13,661 bases of DNA from Wolbachia endosymbiont of Cylisticus convexus (GTDB taxonomy: Bacteria; Pseudomonadota; Alphaproteobacteria; Rickettsiales; Anaplasmataceae), in the NCBI RefSeq assembly GCF_003344345.1, contig NZ_QPIP01000046.1, forward strand, positions 1 through 13,661, written 5' to 3'. Of this stretch, positions 7,401-13,531 are shown in pieces. The translations under genes were made by a program, and so were the position numbers. Position 1 is the first letter of the stretch. Every line of letters starts with the position of its first letter. The notes under the pieces were generated by a model that was not told where the DNA came from, did not search any database, and saw only the letters and a program-made list of their open reading frames with translations.

Positions 7401-8364
7401 TAATAGCGTAGCACAATGTTCGGATAAGTCTTTAACGAGCAGAAGAAATTCATCTTTTCTGAATGATGTAACAAAAAAATTTGGTCAGTATGTAAGACGC
7501 AACAGTAGAGTACAAGATACAATGGACAGATGTGATAGTGCGTCATGTTTAATTACTATAGAAGAACATTCAAAAAGTAAACAAGAAGCTCCGCAAAGCA
7601 AATTAAAGGTTGTGATAAACAAGCTAAGAGCAGCTAATACTTTTAGGAAGAAGGAAAATGTGGTTGATACATCAAGCTTATCAGAAAGTGCTGCAAAAAG
7701 GGATGAAGAAGAGTATGGGTTAATAAAGCGGTCTGCTGATACCCATGAGTACTCAATATTTTCGATTCCTCCAAATTGCTCAACCTCAGGAGAAGAGTTT
7801 GGTACCACTAATAGAGCAGCGCGTCGTGTGAGTTATGGTAGTGTAAATAAGCTACCTCCTGTGAGCGAGAATGGAGCTAGTAAATTCCCGTCTGCAACAC
7901 TTTCTAACCCTGAGGTGGAGGATGCCATTAAAGAAGCAGACTTTCTTGGAGTGGGATATAGACCAAGGGTACAATCAAATCCGTCTTATATGACGAAAAA
8001 AAAGGTCGTAGGTAAATTACCGAAATCTAGGACATCTTTTGATCGTATAGGAAAGGTAAAGGACTCAGTATTTTCAACTTTTTCTAATTCAAATTGCTCA
8101 ACCTCTATAAGAGAAGAGTTTGGTACTGCTGGTACAGGTAATAGAACAGTTCATCGTATGAGTTATGGTAGTGCAAATAAGCTATTTTCTGTGAGCGAGG
8201 AAACGCTTTCTAGTTCTGTAGCGGAGGTTGCTATTAAGGAAGCAGACCGTTTTCAAGAGGAATATGGTAGATCAAGAACGTATTCAAGTCCAGTTTCTAT
8301 GAGCGGAAGAGAAACTGCACGTAGAGTATTGAAATCTAGAATATCCTCTAATTGTAGACTTTGA
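4417..8364 (+). CDS. Very large ankyrin-repeat protein, candidate secreted effector
   Basis: A 1315-residue protein. ATG 4417 is preferred over ATG 4405 because GAGG (4407-4410) lies 6 bases before it. About 17 ankyrin repeats span residues ~160-836, seen as recurring TPLHxAA-type cores (for example GKTPLHYAAKFGN, GNTPLHIAAQHGN, LTPLHLAAM), some degenerate. Next come two hydrophobic stretches, about 866-880 and 891-913, the second ending at a basic SRRK, so it may insert in or touch a membrane. The tail (915-1315) is rich in Ser, Arg, Asn and Glu, looks disordered, and contains a ~104-residue tandem duplication. Ankyrin repeats bind proteins, and in Wolbachia such genes are often proposed host-directed effectors. 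The next gene is a type I secretion ABC transporter, and the related Ehrlichia secretes Ank200 by type I secretion, so this could be its substrate (inference). The final codons appear frameshifted by a 10-base insertion. Confidence 0.93.
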   Translation: MLENKFSKVINHFKAKPSTSAKTLSAGLFTTVAPGMVRAVSKIDISILQGSSEDGVSKQDLISLYSKIAQEENYHIYTNNLDHIKSRISAENIRGLLAEKFRQDGWNITSNDGSSLLTVAIERIRERRNKNRDCDIHVQIAVSLILNMKRELIIGLENFADSNGKTLLHYLAESGKEDVLRLVIESSNFDIKEAVRSEDRGGKTPLHYAAKFGNEECFKTLMENEAHFTSTINHKSELHYAARSGNFSLLGYLEKVLTARGIFDREKIKKDRYGNNALHFAAQSENAECIKFFIDNRVKFLNNQYHENPLHKIAGNSETQDSETQDNAINFLIEHSKLLGQLKSDINQKDVDGNTPLHIAAQHGNKQLIELFSRLGAKIVKNKQDNTPLHIAIMHGNADCIELFHENREDILESKGEHGRNLVHLAAMYGQFDCLHFLLNEFPNHNLNTKTSKGNTALHLALLKSTELESRKQCVSLLIDRGMQVNESNNEGSTPLHFAAQLVGLEFLSVIEGELKKQKIDVHQEILRKNQSGNTAFHMAARVGNKSCLEHLFSLMKKEKIEEILRKENNDGQTLLHLSMLNGSMECVEYLAQESQKFDIDIFSEQNTQKKLLFAAALSGNKECLKFLVKSSVDGNMTDSIGMLFSHNDENGNTPLHMAALADGIGCSQYIIEGVSKLTRLDISSTTKIHLLFNTNIHGLTPLHLAAMSLNAEVIKYFMTDNYPYAEKTLNILSKSGRTSLHYLVMNGNDFERIVDEDFKQDCFLKSVVLEKRKQNEHFREKAINALFCLTMSGTKKVISEKIDFDIKDNAGKTALDYSLEYSDVSILRLFLDVFYEIKKDRKRKYDKFEIDYQEKQEMVSRITNVLTPIASITISSCVLSDQSESEVKKFFTYISITCSLISLAFFLSNLVVSRRKEPLKNDIKNYTEKIDRIEEITGKSAETKVEVHDFEGYSTIRNAEDISELKSTLNNFMNAVDLKNRDKPNMPSQNMSRHNSVAQCSDKSLTSRRNSSFLNDVTKKFGQYVRRNSRVQDTMDRCDSASCLITIEEHSKSKQEAPQSKLKVVINKLRAANTFRKKENVVDTSSLSESAAKRDEEEYGLIKRSADTHEYSIFSIPPNCSTSGEEFGTTNRAARRVSYGSVNKLPPVSENGASKFPSATLSNPEVEDAIKEADFLGVGYRPRVQSNPSYMTKKKVVGKLPKSRTSFDRIGKVKDSVFSTFSNSNCSTSIREEFGTAGTGNRTVHRMSYGSANKLFSVSEETLSSSVAEVAIKEADRFQEEYGRSRTYSSPVSMSGRETARRVLKSRISSNCRL
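5365..5394 (+). repeat. Perfect 15-base tandem duplication inside the ankyrin gene
   Basis: Two identical 15-base units (5365-5379 and 5380-5394) each encode Ser-Glu-Thr-Gln-Asp. Being a multiple of three, the duplication keeps the frame and lengthens a loop in a degenerate ankyrin repeat. Perfect identity suggests recent slippage. Confidence 0.9.
7751..8361 (+). repeat. Two-copy tandem duplication of ~310 bases in the ankyrin tail
   Basis: Unit 1 (about 7751-8062) and unit 2 (about 8063-8361) line up through shared blocks in order: ACTCA-TATTTTC, AAATTGCTCAACCTC, AGAAGAGTTTGGTAC, AGTTATGGTAGTG-AAATAAGCTA, ATTAA-GAAGCAGAC and AAATCTAG. In protein terms the shared blocks are NCSTS, EEFGT, SYGSxNKL, IKEAD and KSRxS. 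The copies have diverged by substitutions and small in-frame indels, so the duplication is not very recent. Unit boundaries are approximate. Confidence 0.8.
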
Positions 8365-8430
8365 CCAAGATCGGAGGAATAGCAGACATTCTAGTGAATC
8401 ATTGCTAGGTAGTAGATAAAGAAATAATTG

Positions 8431-8474
8431 GCAAGGCTATCATCGTATAGTAAAAATGAATTTGATAGTCTTGC
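8431..8474 (+). terminator. Hairpin after the ankyrin gene, possible terminator
   Basis: GCAAGGCTATCA (8431-8442) pairs with TGATAGTCTTGC (8463-8474) over 12 bases with one G-T pair; the loop is 20 bases. No T-run follows, so termination is uncertain; it could instead stabilise a transcript end. The 245-base spacer 8365-8609 holds no gene; besides this it has the palindrome at 8508-8529 and promoter-like sequence. Confidence 0.4.
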
Positions 8475-8507
8475 TAAACTTCCATAAGAAAGTTTATATT
8501 CGCATAT

Positions 8508-8529
8508 GTTAATATTTTATTATATTAAC
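8508..8529. repeat. AT-rich perfect inverted repeat upstream of the secretion ATPase gene
   Basis: GTTAATAT (8508-8515) and ATATTAAC (8522-8529) are exact inverted copies separated by six bases. It lies ~80 bases before the transporter start and could be an operator, but AT-rich DNA makes chance palindromes common. Confidence 0.35.
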
Positions 8530-8559
8530 GATAGGGTAAGGCAATAGCTGTTAATACTT

Positions 8560-8591
8560 TTGAAACAAAAATTATATATGGTGCATATAAT
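8560..8591 (+). promoter_or_regulatory. Weak promoter-like sequence for the secretion ATPase gene
   Basis: TTGAAA (8560-8565) and TATAAT (8586-8591) are separated by 20 bases, longer than the ideal 17. The start codon is only 18 bases past the -10, leaving a very short leader that would still include the AGGA at 8601-8604. Confidence 0.3.
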
Positions 8592-8609
8592 AAAATTAAA
8601 AGGAAGATT

Positions 8610-10358
8610 GTGGAAATCACTCCATCAATAAAAAAAGAATTAAAGCAAAGTATACTATATACTTGTCTAGAGAAGTGCAAGAGTGCGTTTTGGTTCATTT
8701 TCTGGTTTAGCTCAGGGATTAATGCGTTAATGTTATTTTTGCCACTTTACACCTCTCAGGTACTTGATCGAGTGATATCGAGCGAGAGTGTATCAACACT
8801 AGTTATGCTAACGATTATTACTTTATCTGCGTTTGCATGCTCTGCAATGCTTGAAACTTGTCGATATTTAGCCATGGCAAAAATTGGCGACTGGATTGAT
8901 AAAACTGCAACGCCAGATCTGATAGTAAGGTCTATCAGGCTAACATCAGTGCAAAGCTCAACTTCAAGTGGTGAAGCAATACGTGACCTTGGGGTAATAA
9001 AAAATTTCATTACAGGAAATGGTATATTTTCACTGTTTGATACTCCATGGTCGTTAATTTACCTTGTTGTCATCTTTATGATACATACCTCTACAGGGTT
9101 TATAGCTATTGCAGGAATCATTATACTAGTTTCAATGGCAGTATGGAATGAACTTGCTACTAAGCGTATATTGAGAGAAACCAATGAAGAAACTATACGC
9201 AATATTAATGCTATAGATGTTGCAACAAGAAATGCAGAGGTGGTTGAGGCTATGGGTATGTCAGAATTTATAGTTTTTGATTGGTGTAAACGAAATGATC
9301 AAAATCGTGCAATGCAAATTACAGCACAGAATCGTTCTAATGTAATTACTGGGATTACTAAGTTTTTACGCTCAACTCTCCAAATTTCAGTAATTGGAAC
9401 AGGTGCATTACTTGCAATCACAGCTCACAAAACTGCCGGTAGCATTATTGCTGCCTCGATTTTAATGGGTAGAGTATTGGCTCCATTTGATGCAGCAGTT
9501 CATACTTGGAAATTTTTAAATCAAGCCAGAATGTCATATGAGAGGCTACAAAGACTTATACTAACATCACCAAAAAGAGAACAAACTATGGCTCTACCAG
9601 AGCCTGAAGGGAAGTTGGAATTTGATAGGGTATTTTTTACTCCTTATGGGAGTAATAAGCCAACAGTAAAAGGAATATCATTTGTAATAGAACCAGGGGA
9701 TGTAGTTGGTGTTATTGGTGCGAGTGCTTCTGGTAAGTCGACCATTGCAAAACTAATCGTTGGTGTGTGGAAACCCATATCAGGTGTAGTCAGACTAGAT
9801 GGCGCTGATGTATATACTTGGAATCGAGAGAACTTTGGTAATTATGTTGGTTACTTACCTCAAGATATTGAGTTATTTAACACGAGCGTTAAAGCTAATA
9901 TTGCTCGCATGAGACCAGATCCAAATCCTGAAGAAATAATCAAAGCAGCAAAAACTGCAGGAATACATGAATTAATACTAAGCCTGCCAAATGGATATGA
10001 TACAACAATAGGAGGACCTGGAGGAGTAACGCTCTCTGGTGGCCAAAAACAGCTTCTTGGACTTGCCAGAGCTTTTTATGGTAATACTAAGCTTTTAGTG
10101 CTTGATGAGCCGAACGCTAACTTAGATAGTAATGGAGAGGCACGTTTGGTTAATGCAATCAATGTTGCAAGAAAGCAAAATACTACCACTGTCATCATCA
10201 CTCATAAGCTACCTTTGCTATTATCTGTGGTTGATAAAGTGATTATTATGTCAGATGGTGTAATTTGCGCTATGGGACCAAGAGATGAGATTTGTAGTAG
10301 ATTAGCTACTCCACCACCAGATACCACAGAAGATAAACGTTCTTCAGCTAGTGGTTAA
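8610..10358 (+). CDS. Type I secretion ABC transporter, PrtD-like permease/ATPase
   Basis: A 582-residue inner-membrane half-transporter that powers one-step export of proteins with C-terminal signals, together with a membrane-fusion protein and a TolC-like channel, neither of which is encoded here. The N-terminal membrane domain has about six helices (for example 27-47, 62-82, a pair within 140-180, and a pair within 250-300). The ATPase domain starts near 330 and has Walker A GASASGKST (370-378), signature LSGGQ (475-479), Walker B LLVLDE with catalytic Glu500, and H-loop His532, all intact. Length and the absence of an N-terminal C39 peptidase domain fit the PrtD/LapB-like class. The start is GTG 8610 with AGGA at 8601-8604. 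It is on the same strand as the ankyrin gene, 245 bases downstream. It ends just before a strong hairpin. Confidence 0.94.
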   Translation: MEITPSIKKELKQSILYTCLEKCKSAFWFIFWFSSGINALMLFLPLYTSQVLDRVISSESVSTLVMLTIITLSAFACSAMLETCRYLAMAKIGDWIDKTATPDLIVRSIRLTSVQSSTSSGEAIRDLGVIKNFITGNGIFSLFDTPWSLIYLVVIFMIHTSTGFIAIAGIIILVSMAVWNELATKRILRETNEETIRNINAIDVATRNAEVVEAMGMSEFIVFDWCKRNDQNRAMQITAQNRSNVITGITKFLRSTLQISVIGTGALLAITAHKTAGSIIAASILMGRVLAPFDAAVHTWKFLNQARMSYERLQRLILTSPKREQTMALPEPEGKLEFDRVFFTPYGSNKPTVKGISFVIEPGDVVGVIGASASGKSTIAKLIVGVWKPISGVVRLDGADVYTWNRENFGNYVGYLPQDIELFNTSVKANIARMRPDPNPEEIIKAAKTAGIHELILSLPNGYDTTIGGPGGVTLSGGQKQLLGLARAFYGNTKLLVLDEPNANLDSNGEARLVNAINVARKQNTTTVIITHKLPLLLSVVDKVIIMSDGVICAMGPRDEICSRLATPPPDTTEDKRSSASG

Positions 10359-10360
10359 AA

Positions 10361-10387
10361 AGAGGGAAGTATTTGATACTTCCCTTT
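10361..10387. terminator. Perfect hairpin terminator between convergent genes
   Basis: AGGGAAGTAT (10363-10372) pairs exactly with ATACTTCCCT (10376-10385) around a 3-base loop, and the stem can be extended by A-T and G-T pairs. It begins 3 bases after the transporter stop. A-rich sequence on the left and a short T-run on the right mean it may end transcription from both sides. The rest of the spacer to 10492 shows no gene. Confidence 0.8.
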
Positions 10388-10492
10388 ACCTTATAATGTA
10401 CTATATGTACAGTTTATGACAGTGTTGTCCCAGTGTACTGATACTATATTCGATTTTCTTAAGCAATTGTTATACGAAAAATCTAATAATTA

Positions 10493-11491
10493 TTAACCGC
10501 GGAATCTGCTTACTAATTCCTTCACGTTAACTTTAGATACCTCTGATAAAGGCTCTTGTTTATCAGGTCTGATATCTTTTTTATCATTACCTTTGGTAAT
10601 AGAACACGCTACAGTATCAGCCCTCGTATGCTTAACATTTAGATCTTGTTGAAATCCATGCTTTCTTTCCATCTTTGCTTCAAGCTCATTGCCATCGTGT
10701 GTTACCATGCACTTTTCTGTAATTGAGTAAGGCTTGGTACCAGAAGTTATATTGCCATACGTTTCAGCGTTATTGCGCAACAATGGACTAAAACGCTTTT
10801 TACCTTGATAAATTGGATTCCAATCAAGAGGATTGTAAGCTTTTGTGCTAGCTTTAACCTTTTGGTTGTCTTGCTGTTTAGGAGAAAAACCAAGATTTTC
10901 TCTTTCTACTTTGCTTAATGTTTTAAGGAATTTTACAGTTTTTAGTTCATCTGTAGTTGTTGCTTGGCTTTTTTCTGGTGTTAGACATGAAGTAGAGTCA
11001 TTTATTCCTCCAAAGAACATATCGTCAACAGTTGCTTGTACTGGAGGACTTTTCTTATCCTGCTCGAATGTGTCATCAACATTTTTGTACACTGGCTCGT
11101 AGTACACTGGCATAGTTTCCTTCAGTGTCTTAAAAGGGTTTGACTTTTTTGCTTCTCTTTCCTTTTGCATCATGTATTCAGAAAGAGTAGGCCGATGTTC
11201 AGTTGGAGTAATATGGTACTCTGAAGTAACTTTCTTCTTCGCAATGCTAAGCTCTGGAGCAACAAAATTATCTTGCTTTCTTGCATTTAACTCATTAAGT
11301 CCGTCCCCAACGTTATTTTTTCTTGTTGTGGTGTGAATAATACCTGGAAGTTTCACTTCATACTTAAATTTCTTACCAATGGTGTCTATTGACTCATTAG
11401 ACAAAGAATCTATTTGAAGCCTGTCGTTTGAAAATTTTGATTTTGCAGCATCAAAAGATATACTGCGTTTTTTTATTTTTGCATCAGTCAT
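10493..11491 (-). CDS. Hypothetical low-complexity protein, 332 residues
   Basis: I do not recognise the family. The start ATG at 11491 has GAGG six bases upstream on the minus strand, so the start is well supported. The protein is hydrophilic, rich in Lys, Asp, Asn, Ser, Thr and Pro, without a signal peptide or membrane segment, and is likely to be largely disordered. It opens MTDAKIKKRSISFDAAKSKF and closes with a predicted short helix, VNVKELVSRFRG. Tyr-Pro-rich islands (PVYYEPVYKNVDD; NPLDWNPIYQGKKRFSPLL) look like short binding motifs or phosphorylation-type sites. The gene lies 81 bases downstream of pdhC on the same strand and convergent with the secretion ATPase. A role as an exported or host-interacting protein is possible from its composition and neighbours, but nothing in the sequence proves it. 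Confidence 0.82.
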   Translation of the reverse strand: MTDAKIKKRSISFDAAKSKFSNDRLQIDSLSNESIDTIGKKFKYEVKLPGIIHTTTRKNNVGDGLNELNARKQDNFVAPELSIAKKKVTSEYHITPTEHRPTLSEYMMQKEREAKKSNPFKTLKETMPVYYEPVYKNVDDTFEQDKKSPPVQATVDDMFFGGINDSTSCLTPEKSQATTTDELKTVKFLKTLSKVERENLGFSPKQQDNQKVKASTKAYNPLDWNPIYQGKKRFSPLLRNNAETYGNITSGTKPYSITEKCMVTHDGNELEAKMERKHGFQQDLNVKHTRADTVACSITKGNDKKDIRPDKQEPLSEVSKVNVKELVSRFRG

Positions 11492-11572
11492 ATTTTTACC
11501 TCTAAACCTATTAGCTAATAAAAGTATAAATCAAGAGATATTAATTTTATTATAATAATAATGCTAACAAGG

Positions 11573-12883
11573 CTAAAGAAGCATTACCGTAGGGTTTTCT
11601 ATATAGTGTTTAAAGGCGTTTAAAAATTTTGCTCCAAGCGCTCCATCAACTGTTCTGTGGTCAACAGAGAGAGTAACTGTCATTATCTCTGCTATCTCTA
11701 TTTTTTCACCTATGACGACCGGCTGTTTTTTAGATGCGCCGACAGCCATAATGCAAGACTGTGGTGGATTGATTATAGCGCTGAAAGTTTTTATACCAAA
11801 CATGCCTAAGTTGGAGATAGTAAACCCTCCTCCTTGAAATTCTTCAGGCCTTAATTTTCCAGATCTTGCCCTACTTACTAAATCTTTCACTTCTTTTGAT
11901 ATAGATAAAATACCTTTTTCATCAGCATTTTTCACTATAGGAGTAATCAATCCACCCTCAAGCGCTACAGCAATTGAAACATCTATATTTGAGTATTTTA
12001 CTATCTTATTATCTATCCATGACGAGTTTATATCAGGAATTTTTTTCATGCTGAAAGCCACAGCTTTTATAATTAGGTCATTAATTGTTACTTTATTGTT
12101 TTCATCTGCTGAGTTAACTTCATTTTTGAACGATATTAGCTTATCGACGTAGCAGTCTATAGTTAAATAAAAGTGTGGAATATTTTGCTTAGATTCAACT
12201 AGGCGCTGCGCTATCACCTGGCGCATGCTGCTTACTTCAATTATTGTATTTTCCTCATATCTCTCATAATTTTTAGTTTGATCTAGATATTCTAATATAT
12301 CAGCCTTGATAATACGACCATATGGACCTGTACCCTTTAATCGCTTTATATCAACATTTTCATTTTGAGCTATTTTCCGAGCTAATGGGCTTATTTTTGT
12401 TCTACCTTCGGCATAACCTTCTGTCATCTGAGTAGCTGACACTGGCTCTTTTTTTCTAGATTCCAGCGTCACGTGCTGGAATGACACCGAGGAGTGCCCC
12501 ATTGGCTTTTCGTTTAAATCTTGGTGTTTTGATTTTTGATTATCAACAGCACTTTCTATCACTTTTTTTATTTCCTTTTCAACCACATTATTGGTGGAAG
12601 TTGAGGTATAGTTGTTAAGTGCACTTTCATCTTCTCCTTCTTCCAGCATTAGGGCTATCGGTTGATTTACAGGCACGCCACTTGCTCCTTCTGACACTAA
12701 AATTTTTGCTAAAATTCCTTCATCGATAGATTCAAACTCCATTATGGCTTTATCAGTCTCGATTTCGGCAATAACATCACCTACTTCAACTTTATCTTGT
12801 TCTTTTTTACACCACTTTACAATTTTTCCTCCGGTTTTACTCATTGTAGGGGAAAGAGCAGGCATCAATATTTCTATAGGCAT
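11573..12883 (-). CDS. pdhC: Pyruvate dehydrogenase complex E2, dihydrolipoamide acetyltransferase
   Basis: The core of the pyruvate dehydrogenase complex: it passes the acetyl group from E1 to CoA through a swinging lipoyl arm, feeding acetyl-CoA to the TCA cycle. Order of domains: lipoyl domain (1-80) with the lipoylation site Lys45 in IETDKAIMEFES; an acidic and Asn/Thr-rich linker; the E1/E3-binding domain (about 163-200) KISPLARKIAQ...GTGPYGRIIKADIL; and the catalytic acyltransferase domain (about 210-436), with the active-site motif DHRTVDGALGAKF giving His409 and Asp413. The length of 436 is normal. The linker (about residues 132-155) carries an in-frame Wolbachia-type palindromic repeat. 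No strong Shine-Dalgarno is visible before ATG 12883. It is a core gene, transcribed away from the broken SH3 gene at its 5' side. All key residues are intact. Confidence 0.97.
   Translation of the reverse strand: MPIEILMPALSPTMSKTGGKIVKWCKKEQDKVEVGDVIAEIETDKAIMEFESIDEGILAKILVSEGASGVPVNQPIALMLEEGEDESALNNYTSTSTNNVVEKEIKKVIESAVDNQKSKHQDLNEKPMGHSSVSFQHVTLESRKKEPVSATQMTEGYAEGRTKISPLARKIAQNENVDIKRLKGTGPYGRIIKADILEYLDQTKNYERYEENTIIEVSSMRQVIAQRLVESKQNIPHFYLTIDCYVDKLISFKNEVNSADENNKVTINDLIIKAVAFSMKKIPDINSSWIDNKIVKYSNIDVSIAVALEGGLITPIVKNADEKGILSISKEVKDLVSRARSGKLRPEEFQGGGFTISNLGMFGIKTFSAIINPPQSCIMAVGASKKQPVVIGEKIEIAEIMTVTLSVDHRTVDGALGAKFLNAFKHYIENPTVMLL
12421..12487. repeat. Wolbachia-type palindromic repeat inserted in frame in pdhC
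   Basis: The core ATTCCAGC (12460-12467) and GCTGGAAT (12475-12482) is a perfect inverted repeat around GTCACGT. The wider unit runs from TGTCAT (12422) to ATGACA (12481-12486), giving inverted ends. Repeats of this form, with a GGAATGACA-like end and a CAGCTACT-like end, are scattered through Wolbachia genomes. Here it is read as about 22 linker residues (including VSFQHVTLESRKKEPVS) without breaking the enzyme. Confidence 0.75.
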
Positions 12884-12978
12884 TTATTATATATTAAAAG
12901 ATCTATTCAATTTTTAATTTACTCTTTATCCTATGTCAATCTAATCGTAATTTGTAGTGAATAAGTTTAGTCATACTG

Positions 12979-13110
12979 ATGTTTTTATTATTTAGTTCTA
13001 GTTTGCTTGCTAGCGACTTTATTTCAATAAAATCAAATAAAGTCAATATGAGAACAGGACCAGGGTTTCAATATCCTGTAAAATGGATATACACTTGCAA
13101 AAACCTGCCC
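12979..13110 (+). pseudogene. 5' fragment of a secreted bacterial SH3-domain protein gene
   Basis: The frame begins with a signal-peptide-like FLLFSSSLLAS and continues into a bacterial SH3 (SH3_3/SH3_4-like) domain start, ISIKSNKVNMRTGPGFQYPV then KWIYTCKNLP. NMRTGPG with a following aromatic is the hallmark of this domain in periplasmic and envelope proteins. After the Leu-Pro near 13110 the sequence becomes the antisense of a reverse transcriptase gene, so the remaining domain is lost. The open frame continues to 13260, but that part is a shadow of the other strand. A GTG at 12957 begins MNKFS-like codons in another frame, so the true N-terminus may also be disrupted by a small indel. Probably non-functional. 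Confidence 0.7.
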
Positions 13111-13531
13111 ATCTGGCGTATTCTATACGTTGATATTTTCCCTCTTTGGTCACTTCTTTTGCTTTCTCTAGCATTTTGTCTACCTCATTTAGGTATATAT
13201 TGCTTAGTAACGGCGAAATTGGTGATCCTTGAGCTATTCCTCGTTTTCCTCCTACCTTGAGGATTAGCTTGATTAAGTGCATGATTTCTTTATCGTTTAT
13301 CCTTCTGGCAATTTTCTCCATAAGGATATGATGTCTTACGTTGTCAAAGTAGGATTTCAGATCTACGTCAATACATTTTGTGTTGCCTTTGATTGCTGCT
13401 TTTGCTACTCTGTTTACTGCTTCATGCGCTTTTCTCTTTGGTCTATATCCATATGATCCGTCCTGAAAGTCAGATTCGAATATTGATTCAATTATTAGCT
13501 TTAGTGCACTTTGCACTATTCTATCCCGGAT
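13105..13531 (-). pseudogene. Group II intron reverse transcriptase/maturase fragment (LtrA-like)
   Basis: About 142 codons from the fingers/palm of a group II intron RT. Visible blocks are IRDRIVQSALKLIIESIFE (RT-1-like), SYGYRPKRKAHEAV, CIDVDLKSYFDNVRH (RT-3, with the first catalytic Asp), RGIAQGSPISPLLSNIYLNE (RT-4) and IEYARWA, where RT-5 should continue as Asp-Asp. The sequence breaks exactly there (13105) and runs into the SH3 gene fragment on the opposite strand. The other end (13531) is interrupted by an IS end; a GTG at 13549 that opens the frame lies inside that IS and is not a natural start. Missing are the N-terminus, the catalytic YxDD aspartates, the thumb/maturase domain and any visible intron RNA domains. 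It is dead. Confidence 0.88.

Noticed and set aside
4417..8364. Ankyrin array read as a DNA-level tandem repeat or CRISPR
   Set aside because: Repeats are protein-level, ~33 residues and diverged at the DNA level; there are no identical spaced direct repeats anywhere in the window.
10845..11102. 85-codon + strand ORF inside the hypothetical gene
   Set aside because: It is antisense to a well-started 332-residue frame, and has no ribosome binding site or recognisable domain.
13043..13104. C-terminal end of the RT open frame (after YARWA)
   Set aside because: These codons are antisense to the SH3 gene fragment and show no RT similarity.
13111..13260. Continuation of the SH3 open frame as a 93-residue protein
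   Set aside because: This part is the antisense of reverse transcriptase coding sequence with clear RT motifs, so the frame is open only by chance.
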